64,000 bases of DNA from Isoetes taiwanensis (taxonomy: Eukaryota; Streptophyta; Lycopodiopsida; Isoetales; Isoetaceae), in NCBI GenBank assembly GCA_021234155.1, contig JAJEKV010000012.1, positions 5,273,789-5,337,788 of the forward strand. Direction: 5' to 3'. Below the pieces are notes generated by a model. The model was not told where the DNA came from, made no database searches, and was given only the letters and a program-made list of their open reading frames with translations. Shown one piece after another: positions 46,691 through 57,230 of this stretch; within the stretch, counting starts at the first letter, position 1; each line of letters opens with the position of its first letter. Position numbers and translations under genes: made by a program.

Positions 46691-47112
46691 TCAAATCGGG
46701 CCGATTTGACCCATGGTGCACTTGCCACGGGAGGCCATATTGGCCAGACATCCAATTACAGGCCCGGGCCAGTTTATCAAATCCAAACGGGTCTGAAATT
46801 GGGCGGTCGCCCAAATTGGTTTTCAAACATCGCTTATGAGGCCACTGGGAAAAGTAAATTGGGCGCCCGCCCAATTTACTTGGCCCAAACGTAAATTGGC
46901 GAAAGCACACTGGCCACAGTAAATTGGTGCTCGCCCAATTTGTCCCATTTCCTGCAGGTGGGAATACACGACCGCCTTCAGTCATCGGTCGCCCGAAATG
47001 GATGCTCTGCACGTGGCAGTGGCCAAAGTAAACTGGGCGCCCGCCCAGTTCGCATTCCATTTCCTGCGGTAGGAACACATGATCACCTTCTTTGGGCGGT
47101 CGTCCACATTTA
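46691..47112. repeat. Palindrome array in front of the transposase gene
   Basis: About seven sites, at 46691, 46796, 46856, 46921, 46988, 47031 and 47090, mostly 46-65 bases apart. The best copy (46856-46877) has arms AAATTGGGCG and CGCCCAATTT with spacer CC. 47031 keeps both arms with matching changes (AACTGGGCG / CGCCCAGTT), which suggests selection or conversion for symmetry. TGGCCA followed by AGTAAA recurs before several sites, so this is also a diverged tandem repeat. Confidence 0.9.
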
Positions 47113-47119
47113 GGCCAGT

Positions 47120-48340
47120 TGTTTCTGGAGGGCTACACAAAATTGGCTGGTTTTGAAGATTGTCAGAACTTGACTCCCAAAGTGTGGACCTCCATTTGTA
47201 TCAGCACTTGCATGGATTCCATAGCAGACTCTTCAGTCTAACAGCTAGTAAGGATAGAAGGAAAAAAATTGAATTCCAGGTGCTCACATCAGTAAAAAAC
47301 ATATTCCCAAAAATGTTTCATTAGTTGAGCTGACATGATCTCGAACTCAAGAAACAATGCCAAAATCACAGATCTACCTTACTTAAAAAAAATTACCTTG
47401 GGAGTCACTGGCGCCATGTAAGTTCTCGGATCAAGTATATTAAAGTAGGCACTCAAGAAAGAAGGCTTCAAAAGCAGAAAGCAATAAACATAAATGGGGG
47501 GGAATTCGAGATCTGAATTTGAATTTATAAGCAAATTCACATTTTGAATTCAAATTCTCCCCCCTTTTGTATGCATTTAATAGAGGGCTAACTTTATTAA
47601 TGTTATTTGGGACACATGCGCGATGTCATTATATCTATCGCACGTGTGTATTTTCAAATATTTTTGAATTTCAAATTTGAATTGTGGACCCACGGTTCAT
47701 CAGCCCCCCTTTATTACTTTGAAATACGGCATGCCATGTGGCGCCCACATATTGGTGGACTCCGGATTGCCAGGTGGCGTCAAGGATTTTGTTCATTATT
47801 TACGGCGCCTGCCCATTATTTATGGACTACAACGGTCCATTATAATCTGAAATCGACACTTGTCCTCACCCGGTGCAACCTCGGTGCATGCCTCCCTTAT
47901 AAGTATAGTTTTTTCTGGATAGCCGCATTTTCAACAGTCTAAAGTTCCGCTCCCGAAACAGGCGCTTCGTTGTCACCAGATCTTAAGACAAGGCGCCCTT
48001 CCACATCTTGACGACATCCCTGCTCTGTATTGTTGATGGAAAGTCGCCCCACGAAAGAAGGCAAAGGTAATGCTTGCATCACTGCCGGGTTGCTGTCACT
48101 GTCTATTTATTTTTTAATAATGCTTCCCAAGACAACATAGCATCTATTCTATCTTCCTGATATGCCCCCATTTGCTTTAAAAGAAGTTTGCTCCTCTTCA
48201 TTCTGGGTCTTTCCTGCAGTTACTGCAATAATGAACTGTGTTTCCTTCTAATCCCTCTCTATTCTTTCCTTCTAATCCTTCTAATCAACTATTTTAGCAC
48301 GTCATGTGCCACCTTGATAGTCGAACCACCTAAACTTACT
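47120..48340. other. Spacer between the two divergent genes
   Basis: No gene supported. It separates the two palindrome arrays. A weak inverse pair around 47524-47570 (GAATTTGAATTTATAAGC and its near inverse) is present. Confidence 0.45.
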
Positions 48341-48348
48341 TCCCTCTG

Positions 48349-48811
48349 TAAAATGGGCGCCCAACCTATTTTTCTGATAATCACTGCTTTCAGGAGGTAA
48401 TGTGCCTGATAGTCGAACCACCTAACCTTGCTTACCTCAGGAAAATGGGCGCCCGCCATATTTTTCTGTATATCGCAGCTTTCAACAAGTGCTTTGCTTG
48501 GAAGTCGAATGACCTCACCTTCCTTCCGGCTCTGTAAATTGGGCGCCCGCCCTATTTCACTGTTAATCACAGCTCTGAGTGAGTCACGTGCTTGTGAGGC
48601 TTGTGGCCAGTCCAGGACCTGGGAAATTGGGCGGACGCCCAATTTCACTAGGACATGCCTCTCCCCTGGCGTTCCCTCAACCATTCCACTTTAGTTCAAG
48701 ACAACTATATTGGGCGGGCGCCCAATTTATCTCTGAATTGTATGCCCAAGGGTATCCACGATTTCTTGGACATCTTGCGCCCCCTATGCAAATTGGGCGC
48801 CCGCCCAATTT
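48349..48811. repeat. Six iteron-like palindromes before the ParB-like gene
   Basis: Sites begin at 48349, 48442, 48535, 48623, 48707 and 48790, giving spacings of 93, 93, 88, 84 and 83 bases. Each unit also repeats flanking text (GTCGAA..ACCT, then CTGTAAA, then the palindrome, then TTTTTCTG or TTTCACTG), so this is a ~90-bp minisatellite with a palindrome per unit. Spacers between the 10-nt arms vary (CC, GA, GG) while the arms are kept. The last unit lies about 80 bases before the first coding exon. Confidence 0.92.
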
Positions 48812-48889
48812 ACTATAATACTGTCGGCCAACTTGTACTTCATGGTACTTTGGGTAAGCAGTACTTAATTCTTGTTTGATGCAATGCAG

Positions 48890-50520
48890 GAGTAATGGCA
48901 AGGACAAAACAGACTGCCCGCTTGCCCAGCTATGGACCTGGGATACCGCAGGCTGTTGCCGATGTGAAAGAGACAGAACAGGATGTGACATTTCAAGGGA
49001 TTGAAGTAGTTCCGGAGAAAATCACTTCTGTTGCTGACAAATACACGTGGTGCATTGAAATTGGAAACGTAAATCCTAAGTCGAGCACAAACCATCTCAA
49101 GGATTTATGTTTATATTTTGCCGTGCCAGGGACAAAAAAGACAAGCAATGCTGGGATAGCAATTGATATGCTGGTAAGCGCAGAGGTACCCGGCGAGATA
49201 GAGGTTTTTGTGGAAGACGTATTGGACAAGTGCTTCCGTGCATACAGGCTACCACTTGCCACTTATGACCCCCAACTCATGTCAGCAAGCATTACCGAAA
49301 ATCAAAACTCCTGCGCCGCAAAGGGTTGACAGCTCAACTCATATAAGAGCTTGGAAAGATCTGGGATTAGAAAGCGTGGAGATGTTATAGACGACTTCTA
49401 CATAGTCAGGCAGTGGATTCTTGATCACAAACAGACTAGGTCAAAGGGCTTGTATACAGAATATCATGGGAAGGCCCAGCCAAAAGTGTACGATACGGCC
49501 TGGTTGAGGTCTCGATATGGAGTTCCCAAAAGGGGAGAAGCAGAAAAAAGTGCAGAGAAGTCTAAGAACGTAGCAGTTGACAAAGGCACTGCTGCAAAGA
49601 AGAAGAGATCATCTTTGACAACAAACCCTAGCATTGAGACGCCAGTTGTGATGCTTGGAGGTATGGAAAAGAGACGAAGAACCTCTGATCCGAGCAATAG
49701 TGCCAGAGAATCTTCTGAACATTCTGCTGATCTTCGATTGAGCAAGAAACAAAGAGCAGAAGAACAAGTAGGCACCTCCTCTAAGAAACGAAGACGTCCC
49801 ACTCCGCCTCAGACTCCATCTGGGACAAGCGAGGACAGTGAAACGCCTAGCGATAGTGAAGAAGGGGGATCATTGCCAATTGTACAGTATACAACCTCTA
49901 CTGGGGAGTTAACACAGGAAAGTAGGCGTGAATTATCTCAGAGCGCCATGTTGAACATCAAGCATAGGGAGAGGATTTATCCACTTGGTGTTGGGTTCGA
50001 AATTGACGTCGACATATTCAAGATGCATCAAGCCCCTGCAAACATGACTTGCAGGGTCATCAGTGCAGAACACGTGGATACCCTTTACGAATCTTTCATA
50101 ACTATGCAAATGCATCCTCCTTGTGCAGATGTTGTTCCATTTGACCCGTCGACAGGGCATGCTATGAAATGGAAGAGAGCAAGTGATTTGGGCAACGCGG
50201 AATTCTGGATCGTCAATGGAAATCACACTACAGCCGTTGCTCAAATCCTTGTGAACCAGGCTTTGGAATGGCCCCCAGAAAGGAAGCATTTAAAAGATTT
50301 GATATTTTTCTTTTATGCCAAGAGAAAGTGTCGTGTACTGGCTGGAAACCTAACTCCAACGGAATATATTAAGGTCAGCCAGGAAACAAATGATATCATA
50401 GTCAAGACAATTCACGCAGCTGTCTTTTTCGAGGAGGTCCAGCAACTTCGAAATCAGTGGGAACTGTATGGCAAGCCCAAGAAAGGAAAGCGTGGTCAAT
50501 CAACCGAAGGCGCTTACTCT
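48890..50520 (+). pseudogene. H3-tail / NLS / ParB-like gene, exon 1
   Basis: The exon starts after a splice acceptor (ATGCAG, 48884-48889) with ATG at 48895. The first residues, M-ARTKQTAR, equal the first eight residues of mature histone H3; the H3 match then ends (LPSYGPG). Residues about 30-140 form an unrecognised domain. A TGA at 49327 interrupts the frame, which resumes in phase at 49330. Basic clusters KKKRSS, EKRRRTS and SKKRRRPTPP are nuclear localisation signals. Then comes a ParB/sulfiredoxin-like domain, from about 49980: IYPLGVGFEIDVDIFKM, CRVISAEHVDTLYESFI, FWIVNGNHTTAVAQIL (matching ivxGxHRxxAa) and TPTEYIKVSQETND. ParB proteins bind palindromic sites; here the usual H-R is H-T. 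The exon ends in phase 0 at GTAAGT. Confidence 0.8.
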
Positions 50521-50758
50521 GTAAGTTATCTCCCCATTAACCTGTCCCATGCAATCCAAATCGGGCGCCCGCCCAATTTCACCCATGGCATTGTTCTTCC
50601 AACCTCTTGTAATCTCAACACCTCCAATCGAGTGCACATGCATGCTCACTCCAAATAGGGCGGGCGCCCAATTTCATACCCTTAATGCCTGTCCATATTG
50701 TAGTTTCGTCCAATTCTTGTGTCGTCTCAACTTGTCTTACAGTATCTTTTGTTTGCAG
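50521..50758 (+). other. Intron 1 with two GGGCG palindromes
   Basis: Clean GTAAGT...TTTGCAG intron, phase 0. It holds palindromes at 50557-50580 (AAATCGGGCG / CGCCCAATTT) and 50652-50676 (AAATAGGGCG / CGCCCAATTT). Their presence inside a spliced intron shows the motif is not confined to promoter arrays. Confidence 0.8.
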
Positions 50759-51824
50759 GAATGGCTAGCTATAGCAAAACAGACCCTCAAGAATAAGAGC
50801 ATGCGGGACTATGATTACTTCGTCTATCTTGACGAAGAAACTTGGAATATGTGCACTCGTGTCGCTCAACTTTTTTACGAGGACGAGCTGAAGGATGAGA
50901 ATGGCGACAGAATTGAAGTCAAAGATCGTCTAAGGATGTTCACAAACAATTCTTGTCGGCCACTGAAGTCTATGCACCCCATGGACTTGTAGAGATTAAT
51001 GAGGGAGATCATGGCAGGCACCACGTTCATCAAGGCCACGAAGTCTTATAAAGGAAGACGTGTCATGAAGACAAGAGCGCTAGAATTAAGGAAAATTGGC
51101 ATTGCTGAGCGTGCATTACTGAAATATCTAAGAGAGGTGAAGAAGTTAAAAGTCGAAAATATGGATGAAGTCAGACAGTTTCATCCCATATTCACAGAGA
51201 ACCTCATGCTAATGTTTGCAAACAGTGTCAGTGATTGGACAGAGAGTCGGAAAGAAGCTGAGAAGGAAAATCTTCCAGAGACTCTAATTACAAAAGTTAA
51301 CGAATACCTCCATGGACCAGTTGAAGAGGGTTCGAAGGCTTTCAAATGCCTGACTGTCAGTCCACTGGGGATGTGTGTTAATGTCATGAATACGTCAGCA
51401 CGTCTAGTTGGATGTGACTTTAGGAACCTTAAGAAATGGTCAGTAGAGGAGTATCAGAAATTCATGGATCAGATTAGTATCCTAACGGACCAGCAACTAT
51501 ACTGGATAATGATATTCATCAGCCCAGAGCATTTGAATGAGTGCTTGGCAGCAATGAAAACAATAGATGGTGGTAGTCGGGTGTGGATTGGAGCCTACCA
51601 GGATCCAAAAGCAAAGTCAGGATCCAAAAGCAAAGTTCGTGAGCTTCATAGTCTTGTCCTCCTTATGTACGTGGCCCAAGACCAAGCGGCAACTCCTGCA
51701 CTGGATGACTTGAATCTATACTTTATAGACAGTGACCATCCACAAATGCATTCGAAATTTCCCCAGCATCTTAAAGAGGCAGAGGACATCGAAAAGAACT
51801 TACCAGACGTGGAGTGCTCGGCGG
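50759..51824 (+). pseudogene. Methyltransferase-like region, exon 2
   Basis: The exon continues in phase with EWLAIAKQTLKNKS. A TAG at 50990 interrupts it and the same frame resumes at once (RLMREIMAGTTFIKA). From about 51360, VSPLGMCVNVMNTSARLVGC, LKKWSVEEYQKFMDQI, YWIMIFISPEHLNECLAAM and RVWIGAYQDPK follow the pattern of N6/N4-type DNA methyltransferases (NDPPY, then a helix, a hydrophobic strand and W-x-K). The catalytic D/N-P-P-Y is replaced here by NTSA, so activity is unlikely. The exon ends at 51824 in phase 1 at GTAATA. Relative to bacterial ParB-methylase fusions the domain order is the same. Confidence 0.65.
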
Positions 51825-51894
51825 GTAATATTCTTTCAAATAGGGCGGTCGCCCAATTTATGTGTTGCTTTTGCTGAAATAGTTTCTCTTTCAG
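51825..51894 (+). other. Intron 2 with one GGGCG palindrome
   Basis: A 70-base intron bounded by GTAATATT and TCTTTCAG; about a third of it is the palindrome (51837-51860, arms AAATAGGGCG / CGCCCAATTT, spacer GT). Splicing joins codon GCG across the border and keeps the frame. Confidence 0.75.
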
Positions 51895-51934
51895 CGTATT
51901 GGTTGTATCGTCCGTGGGGTGATAAGAGTGCATG
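51895..51934 (+). pseudogene. Exon 3, left part, cut by the LTR element
   Basis: It encodes YWLYRPWGDKSA and stops where the retrotransposon begins. The last five bases, GTGCA, are the target-site duplication. The same reading frame resumes at 62921 after the element. Confidence 0.8.
51930..51934. other. Target-site duplication, left
   Basis: GTGCA immediately before the left LTR; the same five bases follow the right LTR at 62916-62920. Confidence 0.85.
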
Positions 51935-53236
51935 TGACGTTCCAGCACAGTATACGGTCCCAGGACGTATACTGTACTGCCTCGTCACGCGTACACGCCA
52001 CCCCGACTGACGTGTACGCCGACGTGTAGCCAGGTGAGTAGCCCCTAGGGGGCAACTTGCAAGGAGTGTGCATTTATTAATGTGCACATGTAACCATGTG
52101 CACATTTATCTAGGTGCACATTTTCCCATGTGGACACTTTATGCCAAGTGGGCCATACCCAAGTGTGCAATTAATGTGCACATTTACCAATATGCACATT
52201 AATGTGGGCACACCTTTCCATGTGGGCACTTTTTGCCACATAGTCATTAATGGCAAGTGGGCCCATTCCCAATTATCCCACATGCCCAAAGGGGATAATT
52301 GGAAACCCTAGCCCAACCCCCTTGTCTATTTAAGGTGGAGAGCCCTAACTTGCCCATTTTCGTTTCTAGGGTTTTAGAGCTCTGTTTTGGCTGCCTCAAG
52401 AGCCAAAACCGCATCCCAGACTCTGCCTGAGAGAATTGCACCATTAGTTTCCCTTGGTTCGAGCATTTCAGCAGGATGGTCGAACTCAGGTCAGGAGGAG
52501 CAACTCAAGGATCAGGTATTTAGGCAATTTAATAGTCTAAACCCCATTTCAGCCATCGAATCAGTAGGTTTAGCCTCTTAAATTGCCCATAGCAGCCCTC
52601 TAGATCTCTAGATAGCAGATTCTAACTAAAGAACCTAACTCTATGATGTAGATTAGATCTAGTTCTTTAGTTCTCTGTGAAGTATATGGATGATGTATCT
52701 CTATGAACTCCTTGTATTGGGAAGGGGGGTAGAGACCTAAAGCTTTGTAGTTGATGCTCCTAGAGTAGCCTCTCTAGCACACTGTAGTTTCGGCCTGTGT
52801 ACAAGAGCCACACCTGGTTGTGGGTGAAGGGGCCAGACTGGCTGAGAAGGAGGTTCATGTCCTGACTCATGAACGATCCCTCTGGTGTGTAAGGCCTACC
52901 AGGGATCATTGTGACTAGGTCTAATGGCTCACCACTGAGTGCGGGTGAGGCATGGACTCGACACCCGTGAAGTGGTGTACACTTTCCAGTGGGTTCAGTC
53001 GAATACGGGCAGTGGCCCTCTAGTCACCTTGAGTCAGCATGTAGATCTCTGGAGGGAGTGATCCCTTCCTGCCCCATCGGAACTGGGAGGATGAAACCCA
53101 GGAGTAGCCCTTTTGGCTATGCATCCGGCGGGCTACAGTCAGGTCCCAACACTTTTCAGCCTACTCTGCAAAGTGTGCACAGGAGGGGCGGATGGAGTGG
53201 ACAACCCTAAGCCATGTTCTTATGCCAGCCAAATCC
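51935..53236 (+). repeat. Left LTR, lacking its 3' end
   Basis: Matches 61243-62550 with scattered substitutions and indels. The last 365 bases of the right LTR are missing here, together with any primer-binding site next to it, so the left LTR end was probably deleted. A TATTTAA box at 52327 is shared with 61637 and may drive transcription. Confidence 0.85.
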
Positions 53237-53242
53237 CACCGT

Positions 53243-53310
53243 GTTCTCACACGTCGCGTCAGGACAGATTTTGAACATCTCAAAACATGCCTGGGCGCAA
53301 CGTGTGAGAC
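53243..53310. repeat. Type B inverted-repeat module 1
   Basis: GTTCTCACACGTCGCGTC at the left, GGGCGCAACGTGTGAGAC at the right, about 35 bases between. Shares TCACACG with the type A modules of 4-15 kb but is a distinct sequence. Confidence 0.8.
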
Positions 53311-53436
53311 ATTGATCTGAAAACAGTTTAAAAAGTCAAAAATTTTTAGAAAGGTAACTTGGTAATTCGAATTTCAGCCTAGGAATTAGCTAGATTAGCT
53401 TTCCAATCTATTTAAACCTCATCTTAAAAGAATTCC

Positions 53437-53520
53437 CACAGTAGCGGGAATTGAACCTCCCATCGACAGGGTTGAACCCCCCCAAACCCCCCCGTGCCAA
53501 CCACTGAGGGCGGGCATCGT
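53437..53520 (-). repeat. tRNA-derived fragment (SINE head or relic)
   Basis: On the minus strand the sequence has CCCTCAGTGGTTGGCACG, resembling a polymerase III A box, and about 50 bases later GAGGTTCAATTCCCGC, a good B box. The arms cannot be folded into a full cloverleaf by eye because of two G runs, so it is a tRNA-derived relic rather than a functional tRNA. It could be the head of a SINE or be linked to an old primer-binding region. Confidence 0.45.
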
Positions 53521-53661
53521 TTGTGTTTGAATTATAATTCTTAATTAGATTTAAGCTTTAATAATGTTGGATAATATTAATTGCCAAGCCTTAGACTTAG
53601 AACCAAGACCCTTAAGCTAGATAGAGACAGCATCTCGATAGACACCAAGACTCCGATCGAC

Positions 53662-53817
53662 ATGACGCGCACCAAACAGAATGCTCGACTTCCTCGACAA
53701 GGCGAAACAGCCAGAGGCCAAGGAGGCCGAAGGAAACAAGAAGAGGAGAGGGCAGAACGAGAGCGGGAGGCCAAGGGTCAAGAAGTAGCAAAGCAGAAGC
53801 GGGTCCAACATTTTTGA
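53662..53817 (+). CDS. Small basic ORF with H3-tail-like start
   Basis: 51 codons starting M-TRTKQNAR, which keeps R2, T3, K4, Q5, A7 and R8 of histone H3, then LPRQGETARGQGGRRK and a charged EEERAEREREAKGQ stretch, ending HF and a TGA. Counting after Met removal, the match to ARTKQTAR is six of eight, with T for A1 and N for T6. It lies inside the LTR retrotransposon, about 430 bases after the left LTR remnant, where a gag gene would start. The charged tail could be the start of a broken gag-like protein. Whether it is translated is unknown. Confidence 0.5.
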   Translation: MTRTKQNARLPRQGETARGQGGRRKQEEERAEREREAKGQEVAKQKRVQHF

Positions 53818-54053
53818 AGACTCAACAGCCTGCACAGTACACGCCAAGGGAGTAACTCTAATGAAGAAAGATATGCACTTAGCCAGTCATATCAAAGGCG
53901 AGCCTTATTAATTTCGTAAATGATAAAATTTGTTTAATACAAAGTGTTTTAGAGTAAATTATAAGTGTATAAAGTTACTTAATTAAGTTGAGTTAGTAAG
54001 TTTTAGCTTTTGTTTTAGTCAAAAACAGACATCCTAGGTCAATTCGAGAGGAT

Positions 54054-54120
54054 GTCTCACACGTCGCGCCAGGACAGAAAATGAAAAGTTCATTATCGGT
54101 CTGGGCGCAACGTGTGAGAC
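54054..54120. repeat. Type B inverted-repeat module 2
   Basis: GTCTCACACGTCGCGCC and GGGCGCAACGTGTGAGAC enclose about 30 bases; the inner phrase AGGACAG...CTGGGCGC is shared with modules 1 and 3. Confidence 0.85.
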
Positions 54121-54265
54121 CATGCTGTGAGACCATGCCCCAAAGTGCCCAAAACTGCTCCAAATCGACCAAATAAGGGGTCCATTCTGCCTAACTCGAC
54201 GAGATAAGTAGGATTAGACCCTTATATCACCCAAATTGGACAAGTTTAACCCATTTTGAGCCAAT

Positions 54266-54332
54266 GTCTCACATGTCGCGTCAGGACAGATAATGAAAAT
54301 CTCATTTTCGGGCTGGGCGCAATGTGTGAGAC
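54266..54332. repeat. Type B inverted-repeat module 3
   Basis: GTCTCACATGTCGCGTC and GGGCGCAATGTGTGAGAC. The C-to-T change in the left arm is matched by a change in the right arm (ACG to ATG on both), so symmetry is partly kept. Confidence 0.85.
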
Positions 54333-54339
54333 CTCCAAA

Positions 54340-57180
54340 TTTTGAACCTCCATAACTTGAGCTGCAGAGCTCCAAATTGCCTGAAATTTGTTGCGTTAGG
54401 ACCGTTAGACAGCCTAGAATCCATTTATGACCTCAAATTAGGATAGAAATGTCAAACCCCATCTCAAAATGACCAAAATTACTCAAACCCTTGAATTGTC
54501 TTTCCAAACTGTGTTTGTCTGTAGATAGAAGCATACCCCATTAGTAGCTCGCAAGTATTGCTCTCGGCTCAAATCTGATGCCTTACTCCTAGATAGAAGT
54601 GCCCAAGAACACCCCTTTGTTATAGTCATCTAGACCTCAGCATAGCAACCCAAGTCCAACTCTTCGTACATCACCTCTGCTCATGCCCAAGGCGTAAACC
54701 CTGACCTAATTCTGCGTCCTTCTAATAGAGTTTGACTTATATAGCCGCCACATTGACACTCCCTATTGCCAGGATACCTAGAAAGGAGCTAGAGTCTAGA
54801 GCTGCCCAAGTCACTCCATGTGTAGAGATTGGACTCCCCCAAACCAACTTTGCTAGGACCTTAGAGTATGCCTCAAACATCATGGAGGTCTTGCAAAACA
54901 ACCCTCATGTCATGCCATACCACACGTCCTAATGTCCATAGACTTGTAGATTATAGATATGTCTCCAGTAATGCTGCTCGAGCCATCTTGCTTGCTTATA
55001 GAGCCCAAAATGTTGTAGGAGAGCCTTTCAAGTAGACCCTTAGACTCTAGGATATACGAGAGTTGCTTTCGAAGTACAGGGCCAGAGCCACAGAAGAGCT
55101 AGAAGCGCAACTTCTTGAAGACATCAAGGTCCCAGCCGATGTACAGACAGATAAGGAGAGGAGACCGAAAAGGCAGGCCCAAGAGAGGGAAGCACAACGA
55201 CAAACACCTCAACCGACAAACGAGTAGAACAGGACACCACCGGCCTACCATCAAATTCATCAAATGGGAAGAATATTTGGCAACCTCTCGGCTACCACGT
55301 CCACGAGCTCACATCAGAAAGAGGATCTCGACGCCTTCACCAACTCGACGCACATGAGTTTCAAATGGAAGAACGCAAGACAGCAAAACATAGGTGCAGG
55401 AAGACGTTAGACATTGATGCCGCGTTAGCATCACGAGCTAGGGCCAGGGGGCATAATCTTCCGTCGAGGAGAGAAGTCATGGCGACACAGGAGCGTATAG
55501 AAACTGGAGGGAAGACCACCACGACCTTGCAGGCCAGCAGCTCAAGCGAACGTCATGCAACGTCAACAAAAGGAGCAACCAAGCTAAGCAACAACAAAGC
55601 ACCTAAGGCTAATCAGGACAAGCTTCCAGCTACCTTGCACCAGCAGGAGAACTTTCATCGGTTCCAAAAAGTAGGAGACCATGAGGGGGAGGAGACGCAT
55701 ATCAAGGAACATCTCCGACTCAAAGGCCTATATCAGCACTAGGGGCAAGATCAAGGAGGAGAATATTCTGCTCAAACAAGAATTTTGGACCCAGTAACAC
55801 CTAGAAACCAAATGAAGGACGGCTTTACTACGTCAGCCAAGGAGTGCAAGACTCGAATGGATAAGACCCAAAGGACGGAGGAGACGACCTAGCCAGCAGG
55901 TACAAATCATGCAAAGGCGACCAGAAGGAGCCATGGTAGGGGCAATGGAGATGACCACACTTCCAGGCACAGTAGAGGCACCTCGGAATGAAGCAAAGCC
56001 CAAGCAACAGGAGTCGCACTCAGAAATTCAACCTGCGGAGGAATGACAATGCCTGCCTACCGACCACGATCTCAGAGCTTCGAAGACATTCAAGAATGCC
56101 CGACTGCAACAGCCAGGTGACCCTACTCAAGACATCAATGGCACCGCACATCAGCAATCTTGCAGCGACATATCGCATGTAGGGACGTTGAGCAGTCGCC
56201 GCATTCCTTACGACGGACATACACATTAAGGAGGAGCATCTTTTTCAAGGGATCACATCGACGAACACTCTTCGCAACTTGGGGCGACGAACTCGGATCA
56301 GACATGAAGCGCAACAATAGTAGCAGCATCTCAAGGAATCCCGGAGTCAACCAGAACGAACAAGATGCAGCAAAACCGAAGAATCAAACGCGATCGAGGA
56401 GGGGAAACCCTAAAGGAGTATAAATAATTAGGTAGATCTTCGTAGTTGTTTTGCAAAAAGTGGATGAATTAAAATCCCAATGTAAATGCGTATATGTCTA
56501 TTGTATATCTCCGGTGTTCACAGATATAGTGGAGAAACATGAGTTTACAGTCATGTTTTACAGATTTAGCGCTTAGATCAGGAAGCTCCTTCACTTCGAC
56601 TACCAAAGGAGGAAGCAAGGAAGCACAACTATAGCCCAAGATCAAAATGGAAGAGCAAGTACGAGGGAGAACGACCAGAGGCCAAGCAAACCTTCGACTC
56701 CAAACACTTCGGGAAGTGCCCTCAAGTAGAAGACCGCTCGTCCACCCAATGTCAGGATAAGAGACAACGCCGATCATGTGAAGATCATCAACGCGGCACC
56801 AGGACATCGTCAGGGCGCAACACTACCCTTGTAGCAGTAGCAGCACTTGACGAACTTATGAGACGAGTGGCCTCAACAATAGAAGGAGGAATGACCCGAC
56901 ATCAACGAGCCAACTAAGAAGGCAACATCTCGACGACCATAATTCCACCTTGTGGTAATATAGGGTGATGCGCTATGACACACGTATTAGATGGAGATGC
57001 ACTTACGAATGGCACCGCGACGAGGAGACATACCTCCAACAACTAGGTGATGGCTTCGTCAGGTACTCCACCAGTAATTGGAAGAGAAGAAGCTGATCAT
57101 ATCTCCGACATGTGGCACGTCAAATGCCCAAGGTAGAAGCATTCGACACCTTAACGACAAGGATAGCAACTGAAGCACCT
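54340..57180 (+). other. Retrotransposon interior, broken frames
   Basis: Frames at 54732-54932, 55115-55357 and 55365-55742 are basic and hydrophilic. A stretch reading RELLSKYRARATEELEAQLL near 55060 looks protein-like and is close to the 55115 frame. These may be one decayed gag-like gene. Nothing enzymatic was recognised. Confidence 0.4.
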
Positions 57181-57183
57181 TCG

Positions 57184-57185
<2 letters not shown>

Positions 57186-57227
<42 letters not shown>
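57186..57227. repeat. Poly-A tract, 42 bases
   Basis: Uninterrupted A run inside the retrotransposon interior. It could be the tail of a nested retroposed sequence or a replication-slippage tract. Confidence 0.95.

Positions 57228-57230
<3 letters not shown>

Noticed and set aside
46437-47078. 213-codon minus-strand frame over the palindrome array
   Set aside because: The frame is open mainly because of the GC-rich palindromes; its translation repeats the array and matches no domain.
46691-48811. Palindrome arrays as a CRISPR array
   Set aside because: Units are diverged, spacing is tied to a minisatellite unit, and the context is a eukaryotic nuclear genome.
50557-50680. Palindromes as RNA hairpins
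   Set aside because: A 2-nt spacer is too short for a good loop, and copies occur in promoters and introns alike; a DNA-binding site fits better.
49327-50992. In-frame stops as sites of U-to-C RNA editing
   Set aside because: Such editing is known in organelle transcripts of ferns and hornworts, not for nuclear transposon genes. Ordinary decay is simpler.
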